From Sepioteuthis lessoniana (Eukaryota; Mollusca; Cephalopoda; Myopsida; Loliginidae): a stretch of DNA of 64,000 nt. A model generated the notes under the pieces. That model saw only the letters and a list, made by a program, of their open reading frames with translations, did no database searches and was not told where the DNA came from. A program made the position numbers and the translations under genes. Each line of letters opens with the position of its first letter. Positions within the stretch are counted from its first letter, which is position 1. This document shows positions 28,001 to 34,185 of this stretch, one piece after another. Location of the stretch: positions 80,517,127-80,581,126 of the forward strand of contig OY757921.1 in NCBI GenBank assembly GCA_963585895.1, written 5' to 3'.

Positions 28001-31000
28001 AATATCTCTGTTACGATTCATGTCTCTCATAAGTTTGTCTCCATTCAGAGTTTGAGGTAATGTCTTTTTATTTTATTTTTTATTTTTTCCCCCCTCTCCT
28101 CTTTTTCAGTGGCTCCAATCAAGCCATAGTAATCCTGAATCATGCAGGGGAGCAGCGCAGTGTCATAAAAAACCATGAGGGCTTTCTGGGCCAGAGAATT
28201 GGTCCTGTCCGATGTTTGACCTTTCATCCATACAAAGTATGTAGAAATACGTTCACAAAATCAATCATTGTTAAATCCATTGTATAACCATTTTGTTCTT
28301 TCCATGTTCTGACGATGCTCAATTCTACTTCTATTCTATCTTCACTGGTCACTCTATTCTCTTTGTTGAGATATTAATAACGAAGTCACTTATTTATACT
28401 TCTTTATTTGCTAATACCCTTGGGAAAGGTATGCACCCCCTTATCCCTCTTAGCTATGGGTTAAATAGTACCACTACAGTTCTTCTACAAAGAAGGCTTT
28501 GTTATTAAATAACTCATGAAGGTTGATATGTCTTTAAAAAAAGAAACCAAAACAAAATTTCTTATTGATTTTAAGACGTCTCATTTACATAACTGGCCAT
28601 ACAAATTGGAAGCTAGCTATGGCTTTCATTTCATTGTCGGAAATTTGACTGTACATTTTTGCTGGTCTGGGGCTTTTAGCTCCTTTCGGCTATGTAATTC
28701 AAAGTTAAAATTTAATCTCTAACTTCTAGAATTGTAGTTACATGGCTTTAACTCCTCTAATGAAAGCTAAGCTTTCATCTGACCTTAGGGATCACTTCAC
28801 ATCTGTCAAACTGAAAATTTACTTTTTTTTTTTTTTTTTTTTTTTGTGGGGTTAGTTAGCAATACATATTCAAACACTCATAAAAATTTAAATAAAGAGT
28901 CAGGTAACTAAACTTAGGAAAGCCCAGTTGTCTCGGGCTGTATGATACCAACTGCATCTCTGCAGAGGAGTAAGACCCCCACCCAAATGAGTGTTCTGGG
29001 TATGACACTAAACAATCTGATGGTGAGGCTCCAGTAATGCTGGAGCTTTGGGGACTGCAGTGTTCCTCTTCATTGCCATCACTCCTCAGTCCGCTCTATC
29101 TTGGAGTGGTAGCACCTGATAGGGTCCTATCTACGGGTCAAATAGAACTGTTTGACATTTAAACTGAGTGCAAACAAATGACTTATGTTAAATTTGAATT
29201 GTTAGAAATAGAACTGTTTGAGTATTTAACTGTGTGTAAACAAGTGACTGATGTCTAATTGAATTGTTAGTGATACGTAGCAATACTTGGAACCATTTAA
29301 CTGTTGACTTATGTTTACAAATCATATATGTCTAATATATATGTATAAACTGGATTTGGCATTAAATAACCCACAATGGTTGATATGCCATAAACTAAAC
29401 CAACTTAACCAAAACTTAGGTAATGGATTCCCCAAATACTATGTAATATTTTCCTAATGTTTTGTAACCTGTAAACTTCATCCACTTTAGCAGAATGAGC
29501 CAATATTAGATCATTGCAAATTTACCATGACTCAAAATCTTTGAGAAAAACTATTAAGAGGTCTAGAATTGGTAGTTTTGAGAGTTAATGAAACCTATTA
29601 GGATTTATTCCTCAAATACTCTAGTTTTCAAATGTTGCACCACCTTTTGCTACTTTCAGGGGCTGAAGATATGTCCCAATTTTTCTGTGTGGTCAGCAAC
29701 CTAAAAATGCTAATTCTTTTTTTTTTTTTTTTTTTTTCAACAGACAACTGCTAATATCTACTTTTTGGTTACTCTTTGTAAAATTCTAAAGAGATATTTT
29801 GATTCCTTGATTAAAAATCTATATCAAATTTCATTAATTTCTACCAGTGGATCAAAAGATAAGGATTTTGTGAGATCATTGAGTTAAAAAAAAAGGAAAT
29901 ATCTGTCAGTAGAAAATGCTTGTTAAGCAAAATTTCAGTTGGTGATATTTTGAGAACAGTTAGAAATTTTCACTTTATTTTCAAGATTCTCTAATGACTT
30001 TAACATAAAAAATCTATTCTTTTGAGTTACATTGATTCATTAAATTGACATGGAATGACCCAGAAGTTGATACCCTTATCCCTCCCAGCTCCAGGTTAAA
30101 TAGTATCACTGCTGTTCTTCTACAAGGATTATTCTAGCATTGAATAACTCATGAAGGTTGATATGCCATTAAATAGAGAAATTGAAATCAAATGAGATGT
30201 TGTTTTATTATTCATTGCAATCCGAGTATTATTTTTAGCTAAAATATCTATCTTGACTACTATTTCAAATTAGACTTTTGTTCTGATAAATATATAGGGT
30301 GTTAAAAAAATGTTGACATTTCTATATGAGTTCCTTTATGATATTATGATTTGAAAGATTCCACCTGTTTACCATCTCTTCCCAATATCAGTTCAGTTTT
30401 TCTAATAAAGATGTTCCTATAGAAATATTCACATTTTTTTTAATCACCTCTGGGAGATTCCAAGAATGTGTTGCTAGGGATGGTGAAGGTGCAGAGACTG
30501 CTTGAAATTATATCATAAAATTACTCCCATAAGTGTCTAAATTTTTGAGATGAAGCCTGATAATTTTCATCACTTAGAGTGTTTGGACTATTGTCTTTAG
30601 CTTAATGTTATATTCACAATGCTTCGCCTGATGCGTCTGTAGGCTTTTTTCAGGTGTTTTATGTCAAACTTGGTAGCCCACGCAGAACTTCAAACTGAAC
30701 CCTTTATTTAATCTATGGGGGTAGATTGTTTTAATTGTGTTACTCTAGCTTGTACTTGGTTATAGTTAAGTATTCTTTGTTATTTACCAGTTGTTGGGAT
30801 TAAACCTGCAACCTGCAGATAATTTCACTTAGAAACACTTCTTAAACTAATGCCTATATCTGTTGCATCATGTGTCCTGCTGGATAATTCAGAGGGAATT
30901 TTTGGGACTCCCATCAACCCATAAGATACTACTCACTACGATTATGTACTATTATTTTACCTTAGTTCATATTGCAATTTTTTTTTGCAATAAAATATCT

Positions 31001-31190
31001 AATTCTGTGTGCTTATTTTCTTTGCTGCAGAAAAAAATCATAAATTTCTGCTTTTTATTTTATCTAAATGGTTTCTCTGTTTTTGTTTTTATTTTTCATT
31101 TATTTTAATTATCTTTTTCAGGTCAAGCTTGCGGCTGGATGCACTGATTCTCTGGTGTCCGTGTACTCCACGGCACAGCGACGTAGTTAA
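1..31190 (+). CDS. RPTOR: Raptor (regulatory-associated protein of mTOR), C-terminal WD40 part, 10 exons, 5'-partial
   Basis: Raptor is the scaffold of mTORC1 that binds mTOR and recruits TOS-motif substrates such as S6K and 4E-BP; it works in the cytosol and on lysosomes. Exons 1-206, 3796-3910, 5816-5940, 8403-8504, 10070-10176, 12575-12705, 15346-15432, 17894-18010, 28110-28236 and 31122-31190 all have GT/AG boundaries and keep one frame, giving exactly 394 codons and then TAA. The first exon has the charged, aromatic linker seen before the propeller in Raptor (EFFKWSSKYFGQPL, RDYRFQRNAMVRNEAK). The rest forms seven WD repeats with strands such as VSVWDWEQG, GSVRVWRNYS, RIIRIWDINRE, GSVRIFDSRL, GDIRFWDIKSQ and SLVSVYSTAQRRS. 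The Raptor N-terminal conserved (caspase-like) domain and HEAT repeats lie upstream of the window. Introns are 0.9-10 kb. No stop, frameshift or missing splice site was seen, so the gene looks functional. Identification is from protein pattern and was not searched. Confidence 0.93.
350..495 (+). repeat. 5S rRNA-derived SINE copy (SINE3-like), decayed
   Basis: The stretch matches the 3' three quarters of 5S rRNA. AGATCACC-AAGTTAAGCAA is the region around internal control box A, and GTACTTAGATAGGTGATCA corresponds to box C (TACTTGGATGGGTGACC). ACTGCAGGTACTGTAAGC then matches the 5S 3' end. A tail containing CAGACTCAACAAAGTTTAGTAA follows, and the 61279 copy has a similar tail after its tRNA-like body. 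Points where this copy departs from 5S show it is a pseudogene-like retroposon, not a 5S gene. Confidence 0.75.
1226..1530 (+). mobile_element. tRNA-derived SINE, family A, with 16-bp target duplication
   Basis: A SINE of about 273 bp (1242-1514) is flanked by a perfect 16-bp direct repeat ATAATGGTCTGGTGGT (1226-1241 and 1515-1530). That is the mark of LINE-mediated insertion. The head carries a pol III A-box-like GTGTAAAGGTTA and a B-box-like GAGTTCAAATT. The body ends in the family's AT-rich tail (GGTTGGATAAATATA). It lies in the RPTOR intron 207-3795. Confidence 0.88.
2212..2887 (-). mobile_element. SINE family B copy, split by a later insertion
   Basis: Reverse-strand family B SINE with a 12-bp duplication AAAAAGTATCAA (2212-2223 and 2876-2887). 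The family-B 3' module (ATTTAATGCCAAAG on this strand) is at 2230-2290 and the tRNA-like head is near 2800-2875. The middle is interrupted by the insertion at 2321-2738. Confidence 0.82.
2321..2738 (-). mobile_element. 418-bp unclassified insertion (solo-LTR-like) inside SINE-B
   Basis: GTGGGG occurs on both sides (2315-2320 and 2739-2744) and removing the insert restores the SINE-B sequence, so this is an insertion with a 6-bp target duplication. Read on the - strand it starts TGTTAATG, has AATAAA near its end and finishes GCTGCTGTAAAA. It could be a solo LTR, but the end lacks the usual CA. No coding capacity was seen. Confidence 0.65.
3796..3910 (+). CDS. RPTOR: RPTOR exon b (WD40 blade 1)
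   Basis: Acceptor TTTTTTTAG|GC; donor AG|GTAAAT. Encodes GYNRFDDQIFVNKNSG followed by the first blade with RFHPYEAHLAVADKDN. Phase 1 in, phase 2 out. Confidence 0.92.
3999..4095 (+). repeat. GT microsatellite, interrupted
   Basis: Three GT runs separated by TACATATATACATAA spacers, followed by TA and T runs. It begins about 90 bases after the exon b donor. Confidence 0.9.
4270..5570 (+). pseudogene. Penelope-like element remnant: RT tail and GIY-YIG endonuclease
   Basis: PLEs encode a reverse transcriptase fused to a GIY-YIG nuclease. Conceptual translation gives an RT-like piece ITKLKQTLEKNSVLNFTTEL near 4300-4370. After a deleted or rearranged stretch comes a linker reaching NVVYKFTCPFQECLS near 5020. 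The GIY-YIG core follows as TYIGYTTTTLSRCLMYHLS near 5090-5150, with a downstream MKNYLMTKHNKD segment. The PLE nuclease's Cys-containing YKFTCP...C motif is visible. A GTG-rich stretch near 4680-4780 seems inserted, next to a duplicated ATCTCTATAACATYCATAAAAATAAC. Stops and frame changes make it non-functional. The 3' end carries the hammerhead-like motif listed separately. It lies in the sense orientation in the RPTOR intron 3911-5815. Confidence 0.8.
5397..5440 (+). ncRNA. Degenerate hammerhead-ribozyme-like motif of the PLE
   Basis: CTGAGGA at 5403-5409 fits the hammerhead core CUGANGA. GACC (5411-5414) and GGTC (5423-5426) form stem II around an 8-nt loop, followed by AAAA where GAAA is expected. 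One extra base (5410) sits between core and stem II, as in the other copies here. The G12 position is mutated and the cleavage side is decayed, so activity is unlikely. Confidence 0.6.
5816..5940 (+). CDS. RPTOR: RPTOR exon c (WD40 blades 1-2)
   Basis: Acceptor TTATTTTAG|TG; donor TCAG|GTCAGT. Completes SVWDWEQG and encodes ITSMEFINPHDQALLMCGS. Keeps phase with both neighbours. Confidence 0.93.
6199..6840 (+). mobile_element. MITE-like DNA element, copy 1 of a pair
   Basis: Ends resemble each other in inverted orientation (ATTACTATATTTGA at the left, TAATTATGGTAAT at the right). The internal sequence matches 10968-11505 over most of its length, for example GTGAACATGTCCTTG and TATATAAATTC. 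No transposase remains are visible. Confidence 0.6.
6925..7465 (-). pseudogene. Mariner-like element remnant, copy 1
   Basis: The - strand gives broken pieces of the helix-turn-helix half of a mariner/Tc1 transposase, in several frames. It matches 26720-27165 and 36600-37165. The right end GCAAAACTTTTGACT pairs with the left inverted end AAGTTTTGC. Only the N-terminal transposase half is represented, so this is an internally deleted non-autonomous derivative. Confidence 0.6.
7555..8100 (+). repeat. SINE family C copy
   Basis: Head GCTCAGTTGGCTGGGGCTATAG, middle CATCTGATGGTGAGGC, tail GGTCAAATAGAACTA, then repeated AACTGTGTGCAAACAAA units and the family 3' module (AATAACCTACATGGGTTGATATG). 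It is preceded directly by the mariner remnant, as at 27285. Confidence 0.75.
8403..8504 (+). CDS. RPTOR: RPTOR exon d (WD40 blade 2)
   Basis: Acceptor TTTAAAG|AT; donor CGAG|GTAAAC. Encodes DDGSVRVWRNYSEENKQVL and the inter-blade loop FQGLSEMLPLNR. The acceptor tract (TTTTTGTTTTTAAAG) is good. Confidence 0.93.
8705..8852 (+). repeat. AT and AC microsatellites
   Basis: AT run at 8707-8735, a TATATA run at 8815-8831 and AC repeats to 8850. The rest of 8853-10069 is AT-rich intron in which I see nothing recognisable, apart from CTTCAGAGGATGA (8856-8868), which recurs inverted as TCATCCTCTGATGAAG near 9775. Confidence 0.85.
10070..10176 (+). CDS. RPTOR: RPTOR exon e (WD40 blade 3)
   Basis: Acceptor TTCTCTCTAG|GT; donor ACTCAG|GTAAAT. 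Encodes GSGLVLSWDQVTETLF and TGNARIIRIWDINREVKTQ. Ends in phase 0. Confidence 0.94.
10968..11505 (+). mobile_element. MITE-like DNA element, copy 2 of a pair
   Basis: Left end ATTACCATAATTATT is answered at the right by AATAATCATGGTTAT, a near-perfect inverted end. The interior matches 6199-6840. The remaining intron 11506-12574 is AT-rich and holds nothing I recognise. Confidence 0.62.
12575..12705 (+). CDS. RPTOR: RPTOR exon f (WD40 blade 4)
   Basis: Acceptor TTCTATAG|GA; donor GAATC|GTAAGT. Encodes DLFTGADSCVTSIACD and VAGCGDGSVRIFDSRLSPSE. Phase 0 in, phase 2 out. Confidence 0.94.
13044..13898. repeat. Tandem repeat, period about 278 bp, about three units
   Basis: Units open at about 13044, 13324, 13601 and a partial one at 13881, each with CATTCWAYCTGC then CAGGACCA. 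They share GGCACCTGAGGT, GGCCATCCCCCT and GTCAGTTAAACCCC. Units differ by many substitutions, so the array is old. The same unit occurs once, GC-rich and less decayed, at 16760-17060. Confidence 0.75.
14223..15302 (+). mobile_element. Solo LTR, 1,080 bp, with 5-bp target duplication
   Basis: ACAAG is present at 14218-14222 and 15303-15307. Between them the sequence begins TGTCACGTG and ends GCGTCACA, so it has TG...CA termini with a short TGT/ACA inverted end. There is an AATAAAAC signal at 15260-15270 and a CT microsatellite at 14702-14721. No gag or pol is present, so this is a solo LTR. Orientation + is inferred from AATAAA near the 3' end. Its 3' edge is only 43 nt before RPTOR exon g. 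Confidence 0.82.
15346..15432 (+). CDS. RPTOR: RPTOR exon g (WD40 blade 5, first part)
   Basis: Acceptor TTATTTTCTAG|CT; donor TTCAAG|GTGAGA. Encodes LVRTFREHVSWVVNVHYQRG and YSRIVTS. Only 38 nt of non-LTR, non-duplication sequence is left upstream of the exon; it contains a branch-point-like AACTGAT. Confidence 0.93.
15722..16330 (+). mobile_element. SINE family A variant (long 3' tail type), split by SINE-B
   Basis: The head is at 15725-15800 (TACTCATGGCATATAGCAG, CTGAACTCAAACCGG). The body resumes after the SINE-B insert at 16093 and ends with a variant tail (GGACCAGTGAAGAAG) shared with the copy at 56935-57290. Confidence 0.72.
15838..16092 (+). mobile_element. SINE family B copy nested in SINE-A
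   Basis: Target duplication AAGTATGAATC (15838-15848 and 16082-16092) brackets a family-B SINE. A-box-like TCGTGGTTAAAGCG, B-box-like GAGTTCGTATTCC, ATACCCTTGGGAAAGG and the 3' module GGCATTAAATAACCTACAAA are followed by an A-rich tail. Confidence 0.88.
16490..16735 (-). repeat. SINE family A copy, reverse
   Basis: Family-A diagnostic blocks in reverse order: CCCCAACCCCTC, TTGAATTCAGAGTTTTCCTTC, GCCCAGTCTGCCCTA, ending at the head with TTGCTGTGTCC. Confidence 0.72.
16760..17060 (+). repeat. GC-rich single copy of the 13-kb tandem unit
   Basis: Shares GGGGGCCATCCC, CCCGGTGCCTGAGGCGCCCC and GGGGAATGCCGAC with the units at 13044-13898, in the same order. It is far richer in CpG, as expected if the 13-kb units have lost CpGs by decay. 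It has no persuasive coding sequence. Confidence 0.7.
17370..17600 (+). repeat. SINE family B copy
   Basis: Head TCTGTGGCATAATGGTTAAA, B-box-like GAGTTCAAATTCC, then CTAATACCCTTTGG and the 3' module GGCATTAAATAACCATCAAA. Confidence 0.78.
17894..18010 (+). CDS. RPTOR: RPTOR exon h (WD40 blades 5-6)
   Basis: Acceptor TCTTTTTAAG|CT; donor GCTTG|GTAAGA. Encodes SSAGDIRFWDIKSQDSVRKI and LTAMELHQYADVIA. Phase 2 on both sides. The 10.1-kb intron that follows holds the large antisense retroelements. Confidence 0.94.
18061..18840. other. Intronic retroelement-like DNA, unassigned
   Basis: AT-rich DNA lying just 3' (in element orientation) of the antisense gypsy gag-protease. It may be the element's 3' non-coding part or LTR, but I could not find paired termini or a target duplication. 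Confidence 0.3.
19018..19168 (-). repeat. Direct repeat copy X, next to gypsy protease stop
   Basis: About 140 bp (AGCTCCCCATATGAGTTGG, GGCACATCTTTC, TTTCGGCCAACTG, CCTGCCATTTCG) recur at 21354-21489. It begins right after the protease stop on the - strand. The two copies bracket gag-protease and could be LTR pieces or recombination endpoints. Confidence 0.7.
19171..20640 (-). pseudogene. Ty3/gypsy gag-protease remnant, antisense in RPTOR intron
   Basis: On the - strand the N-terminus is a coiled-coil-like Glu/Lys/Leu-rich region (EAQLELEKAKIQAKLELEKA, 20560-20420). A capsid region of the SCAN-like type seen in animal gypsy elements follows: NVDEYFAHFERAAVNME, then LLQTILSGKAQKTYVALS and KSYELVPKAYRQKFRS (20320-20060). 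Then comes LKEYLNERKWETGYEMAASA (near 19900) and a Cys-rich zinc-knuckle-like CYCCGKIGF near 19700. The aspartic protease carries the DTGAS active-site motif near 19510 within 19171-19668. Stops and frame breaks (a TGA after the zinc knuckle, several in gag) show it is dead. No reverse transcriptase, RNase H or integrase follows, so pol is deleted after protease. Confidence 0.85.
21306..21489 (-). repeat. Direct repeat copies Y and Z, upstream of gypsy gag
   Basis: Copy Y (21354-21489) matches copy X at 19018-19168. A third partial copy Z (21306-21354) precedes it in tandem, sharing AATAACAGGCACATCTTTC and GGCCAACTGTTTT. The segment 20641-21305 between here and gag is probably LTR and leader, with CT/GA-rich runs, but I could not place a primer-binding site. 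Confidence 0.65.
21774..22003 (+). repeat. SINE family C, first segment of a split copy
   Basis: ACCAACTGCATTTCTGCATAG, then a T-rich expansion, then GACACTAAACCATCTGATGG and GTTACAGTCCTATCTA. The copy continues at about 22230-22258 and again at 25478-25650 after two insertions. Confidence 0.72.
22004..22229 (-). repeat. SINE family A, reverse, nested in SINE-C
   Basis: Starts with a TA microsatellite (the element's 3' tail) and CCCCTCCACCCGGGCAGGA, and runs to CCAAGGGTATTAGTGC. The tRNA-like head is missing, so it is 5'-truncated. SINE-C resumes immediately with GGGTCAAATAGAACTG. Confidence 0.75.
22262..25440 (-). mobile_element. Near-complete non-LTR retrotransposon (RTE-like; APE endonuclease + RT)
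   Basis: LINE in antisense to RPTOR. On the - strand the polyprotein starts near 25283 and has an apurinic endonuclease domain: IATFNVRTLNRIGQLPEL near 25130, AQIDYVLINKKW near 24480 and the STDHRIV motif near 24420. Reverse transcriptase follows: KNRKAAGLDEIPPEVW near 23720, KNYRGITLTSIATKI near 23540, FVDFTKAFDSIQ near 23330, GVLQGDTLAPYLF near 23150 and YADDIAL near 22990. A C-terminal region typical of RTE-type elements ends near 22275 (YLGSSVSS, LLYGCTTWTL). The 3' end is an ATG-repeat tail (CATCATCATTATCATG on + at 22263-22278). Breaks are few: a frameshift near 25040, TGA between 24139 and 24138, a frameshift near 22925 and TAG near 22697. Other copies show Q at the TAG site. RTE is my best clade call; an RT phylogeny would decide. 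Confidence 0.9.
25478..25650 (+). repeat. SINE family C, last segment of the split copy
   Basis: CCATTTAACTGTGTTTAAAC, GAGCTCTGGCTCATTTAAAA and the 3' module GGCATTAAATAACCCACAAG. It continues the copy interrupted at 22258 by the LINE. Confidence 0.7.
25725..25975 (+). repeat. SINE family D copy (tRNA-headed)
   Basis: A-box-like GGCCTAATGAGTAGAC and B-box GGTTCAATCCC, then CAAAGACTCAAAAAATGGTAC and GGTAAAGTGGAGCAATCC. It runs directly into a LINE 3' fragment. Confidence 0.8.
25985..26310 (+). pseudogene. RTE-like LINE 3' fragment
   Basis: Broken translation LLHAVLNRSLKQQPIKQLYG, VNHSSKMNKSC, YIHLFCANTGCRLEDLPTAM matches the C-terminus of the 22262-25440 element. It carries an extra VNHSSKM segment that marks a second subfamily. 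It ends near a TGATGATTG tail. Confidence 0.75.
26720..27165 (-). pseudogene. Mariner-like element remnant, copy 2
   Basis: Inverted ends AGTCAAAAGTTTTACAATATT and GTATTGCAAGACTTTTGACTT. The - strand reads parts of the transposase helix-turn-helix region. Followed by the same spacer and SINE-C order as the copy at 6925. Confidence 0.65.
27285..27900 (+). repeat. SINE family C copy with expanded tail repeats
   Basis: Head CAGTTGGCTGGGGCTGTAG, body as in other family-C copies, then about seven degenerate units around GAACTGTTTTTGACATTTAA, then GGCATTAAATAACCTACAAA. Confidence 0.75.
28110..28236 (+). CDS. RPTOR: RPTOR exon i (WD40 blades 6-7)
   Basis: Acceptor CTCTTTTTCAG|TG with a strong pyrimidine tract; donor TACAAA|GTATGT. 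Encodes CGSNQAIVILNHAGEQRSVI and GPVRCLTFHPYK. Ends in phase 0. Confidence 0.94.
28409..28545 (+). repeat. SINE family B, 5'-truncated
   Basis: Starts at CTAATACCCTTGGGAAAGG and ends with the module TTATTAAATAACTCATGAAGG. The tRNA-like head is missing. Confidence 0.75.
28815..29400 (+). repeat. Poly-T tract and SINE family C copy
   Basis: T run at 28822-28845. The SINE-C starts near 28925 (CAGTTGTCTCGGGCTGTATG) and ends with GGCATTAAATAACCCACAAT. 29401-30059 is AT-rich intron with a second T run at 29718-29737 and nothing else I recognise. Confidence 0.72.
30060..30180 (+). repeat. SINE family B 3' fragment
   Basis: GATACCCTTATCCCTCCCAG to GCATTGAATAACTCATGAAGG. Confidence 0.7.
30295..30570 (+). 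repeat. Uncharacterised repeat family F, copy 1
   Basis: Starts AGGGTGTTAAAAAAATG and matches the copy at 40228-41000 in order (TTAACATTTCT, ACCTGTT, GGGAGATTCCAA). A short piece of its start also lies at 31801-31850. No coding sequence was seen. Confidence 0.55.
30574..30830 (-). mobile_element. PLE terminal-repeat-like copy with decayed hammerhead motif
   Basis: Homologous to 56640-56935 (shared GGACTATTGTCTT, CCTTTATTTAAT). On the - strand at 30656-30615 it reads CTGAAAA, stem II GCCT/AGGC, GAAG and flanking CAC/GTG able to pair as stem I. Core bases are mutated, but both stems persist through sequence change. Confidence 0.55.
31122..31190 (+). CDS. RPTOR: RPTOR terminal coding exon (blade 7 and stop)
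   Basis: Acceptor ATCTTTTTCAG|GT. Encodes VKLAAGCTDSLVSVYSTAQR, then RS and TAA at 31188-31190. The last strand closes the propeller and the protein ends straight after it, as Raptor does. Confidence 0.94.
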   Translation, partial: VKLAAGCTDSLVSVYSTAQRRS

Positions 31191-31544
31191 CCCCTACCTT
31201 GTTGCCAGTGTGCTTTTTGTGATTCTGGACAGTCTGCATTCTGGACGTCTCCCTATCTACTATCCACATTACACAAGTCTTATATCAAGAAGAAATTTCT
31301 TCACTCCTCCTACCAGAGTAGAAGAGACAATAAAGAGAAATATCTCAATTGGCTGATGAATGGAGCCAATTTTGAATTGAAAATTCTGCACACATTCTTT
31401 ATAAAGAAAAATGAAGCAGCTCAGTGGAGGCTAAGAAAAAAAAATTCAACACTTTTTTTTTTTTTTTTTTTCTTTTTTTTTTTTCAAACTATTATAACAT
31501 TTTGAAAGGATTTAGAAGAAGAAAAAAAATTATATGCACATATA

Positions 31545-31590
<46 letters not shown>

Positions 31591-32707
31591 TGTATGTATG
31601 TATGTGTGCAAATCTGTAAATTTCTTATTCACTGAATTTTAAATAACAGGTCATTCATCTTTTCTGTTCTTTGTGAAGGTGTGTGTGTGGAAAATGGAAA
31701 GTTGCCACCCACACTTTCAGTAATTATATTTTTATTGATTTTTGTCTGTTGTTGCTCCACTGCCACCTGCTAGCTGGTTCTTCACTTTTTCTTTTATAAT
31801 AGGGTGTTAAAAATGACATTTCTACTGCAGTTGATTTTATAGAAAAGCTGCATATTAAGTGAGCTCTTAATTGGCCACTCAACACAGTTTTACTTAATAA
31901 TATTTTAGGTTATTCATTAAATTTTTTATATATTTTTTTAAATACTTCTTTCTTGAATTATTACATCATAAACAATCTACTCCTCACTTTTCACATTAAA
32001 AAAGATTATTTTGACCTATGCCCCCCCCCTACTTTCTTTTAAAAAATTTAGATATACAATAATAATATTTTGTTATTGTTGCTAATCACCTACTTGTTTT
32101 ATTCAATTATTACCAAATAATTTTTAAACATCATTTTACGTAATTCAGTTATGAAATATTATAACATAGAAAAGTAGCCTTATTTTAATATTATACATGG
32201 TGAAAATTTTACCTGATTATATTTGAAGATGGAAAACAAAAAAAAAAAAGGAGTTGAATATTCTATGCTATTTTCTTTTGGTCGTAAGTTTCTATTAATA
32301 TTTTTTTCAGCTCATGTTATATTTTAGATATTTCTAAATATTTTATGAGAATTACATTTTTTTTTCTTTTTTCCTCTTTTTGGTCAGAAGATAAGTAAAT
32401 CCTCATAATATCAATATGATACAAACTACCCACATCTAATGAAATAAAACTTAATTTATAGATGTTAGTTGATAATAGGTTTAAATTCATTGTAGTTTAT
32501 TCTGCTCAGCTACTTAGCTTTTCATTTTTATATTAGTCTTAAGCTTGAGCAAATAATTTTAAGCTTGCTTGGGGGGGAAAAACCCTAAAAAAACTTTAAA
32601 CTTTCCAGACTTATTCTTGAGAAATATACCTAGAATGAAATTGTCTCTTTTTTTTTCTGCAATTAAGTTATATTGCAGACTTTTCTATATGGATGAGTGA
32701 CCATTTA

Positions 32708-32770
32708 AGAATTACAGGTACTGTAAGCAGATCTGTGAATCAGACTAAGTAAAGCTTAGTAAATACCAAT
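32708..32770 (+). repeat. 3' fragment of the 5S-derived SINE
   Basis: TTACAGGTACTGTAAGCAG matches the 5S 3' end, followed by the family tail (CAGACTAAGTAAAGCTTAGTAA). Confidence 0.6.
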
Positions 32771-33727
32771 TATGATTTTTGTTTTGTTGATCAGAGAGTA
32801 AATGTCAGAGCTCACTTGGTAAAAATGTTGTTTGTGTAGAGTTCTTGGAAAATTGTATACTTATGAAATCTGTAAATATTACTGATTGGAAATGAATTGG
32901 ATTACCTGTTTGATGAAGATGTTTTAACTTAACATCTATGGAAAAAGTCTTATGCTCTATACTTATAATGGTTAGTGTTTTATATGTAAAAATTTGGATT
33001 TTCATGTTGAAAATCTGTTAAGTATATCAGTAAACAAGGAAATATTAACTTTTTCACAGGCAAATAATTTTTTTAATCCTCTTGAGTAGGCAAATTATTT
33101 TCAGAAAATTTGCAAAATAGAGGGTATGTTCAAACAAGTCAATTAATCATATATAAACAACAAACAAGGTATAAGTTGATCAGCAATTGTGTTTCCTAGT
33201 ACAATAGCATGAAAATAAAGCACTCACTTTGAATTACATTTTGCAAAACAGCCTTTACACAATCTTACATCACAGTGGTGTTTCTTAGCAATGTTTTTGT
33301 ACATTAGCACTGAATTGGCTAACGAGCAGCCAATAGAAAAATCTCTTACATTGAGTCACAAGGAAAATTAAAAATTGTCACTGTCTACAAAAGGGTTAAG
33401 TATCTAATATAACACTTTGGTTCAGTTTCTTTGCTTTGAAAGTGTACTAACTTTTCTATCTTTTAGTTGTTGCTATAATTGTTTCATTATAATCTATATG
33501 GAAAAATTATTTGAAAAAGCAGTTTTCAAAATTTACTTAAATTCTATGCAGTAAAAAGTCCAATTGAACAATTTATGAATAAGTAGAAATAGGTTATAGA
33601 TTTTGGATTAATTTATATTTTTGTTTCCATCTTCTGATCTTATTTTTCATTTTTTTTCTCTTTCTTTTTTTCTTTTTTAAGAGGAAGATAATTTAAGGTT
33701 TTAAGAGGGCTATAGAGTAATTTTAGC

Positions 33728-33858
33728 ATGGATGCTTTATCATGGTATATTGGTTAACGAAGTAGTCTTGAAAATCAATTACTGAGTAATGAGTTTGGTC
33801 CTCACTAGATGTCTCATGCAAGAGGCCTTGTGATAAATCTAAGCTCGGCTTAGTAAAT
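33728..33858 (+). repeat. tRNA-like SINE fragment related to the 61.4-kb array
   Basis: CATGGTATATTGGTTAACG (A-box side), GTTTGGTCCTCACTAG (B-box side) and a tail TAAGCTCGGCTTAGTAAAT like that of the 5S/tRNA SINE. Confidence 0.5.
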
Positions 33859-34185
33859 AAAATATTTCAGTATGTGTTAGCATGTTATATCAGTAGTTGC
33901 TTGTGATATCATTGATATTTTATATTCCTTATTTCACATCATACACGAAAAATATTAGTCACAGAAAGAGATTTAGATTTGTCTCTTCTCTTTGTCAAGT
34001 GTGTGAAAAAGGGGAGAAAAGTTAAGTTGATTTTTTTTTCTTTCATCTTTCAGATATGAAACCAATTTTTGGTGTAGTATATTGTACAATTTTGTATGAG
34101 GTCAACAGGCCATTTACCAAAACTTTTCTTGTTCTCCAATGATGCCTGCATTAGAAAAATAAAGTCTTAAAATGTTTAGCTTTGG

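Larger units (their letters stand above)
31191..34185 (+). other. RPTOR: Probable RPTOR 3' UTR with several poly(A) signals
   Basis: AATAAA occurs at 31329-31334, 32443-32448, 33214-33219 and 34158-34163; the last is followed by T/GT-rich DNA. Poly-T (31453-31485) and TA (31552-31587) runs are present. Which signal is used cannot be told from sequence. Confidence 0.45.

Noticed and set aside
31009-31356. 115-codon + strand frame over the last RPTOR exon
   Set aside because: Out of frame with the spliced gene. It continues through the intron and 3' UTR and has no protein pattern.
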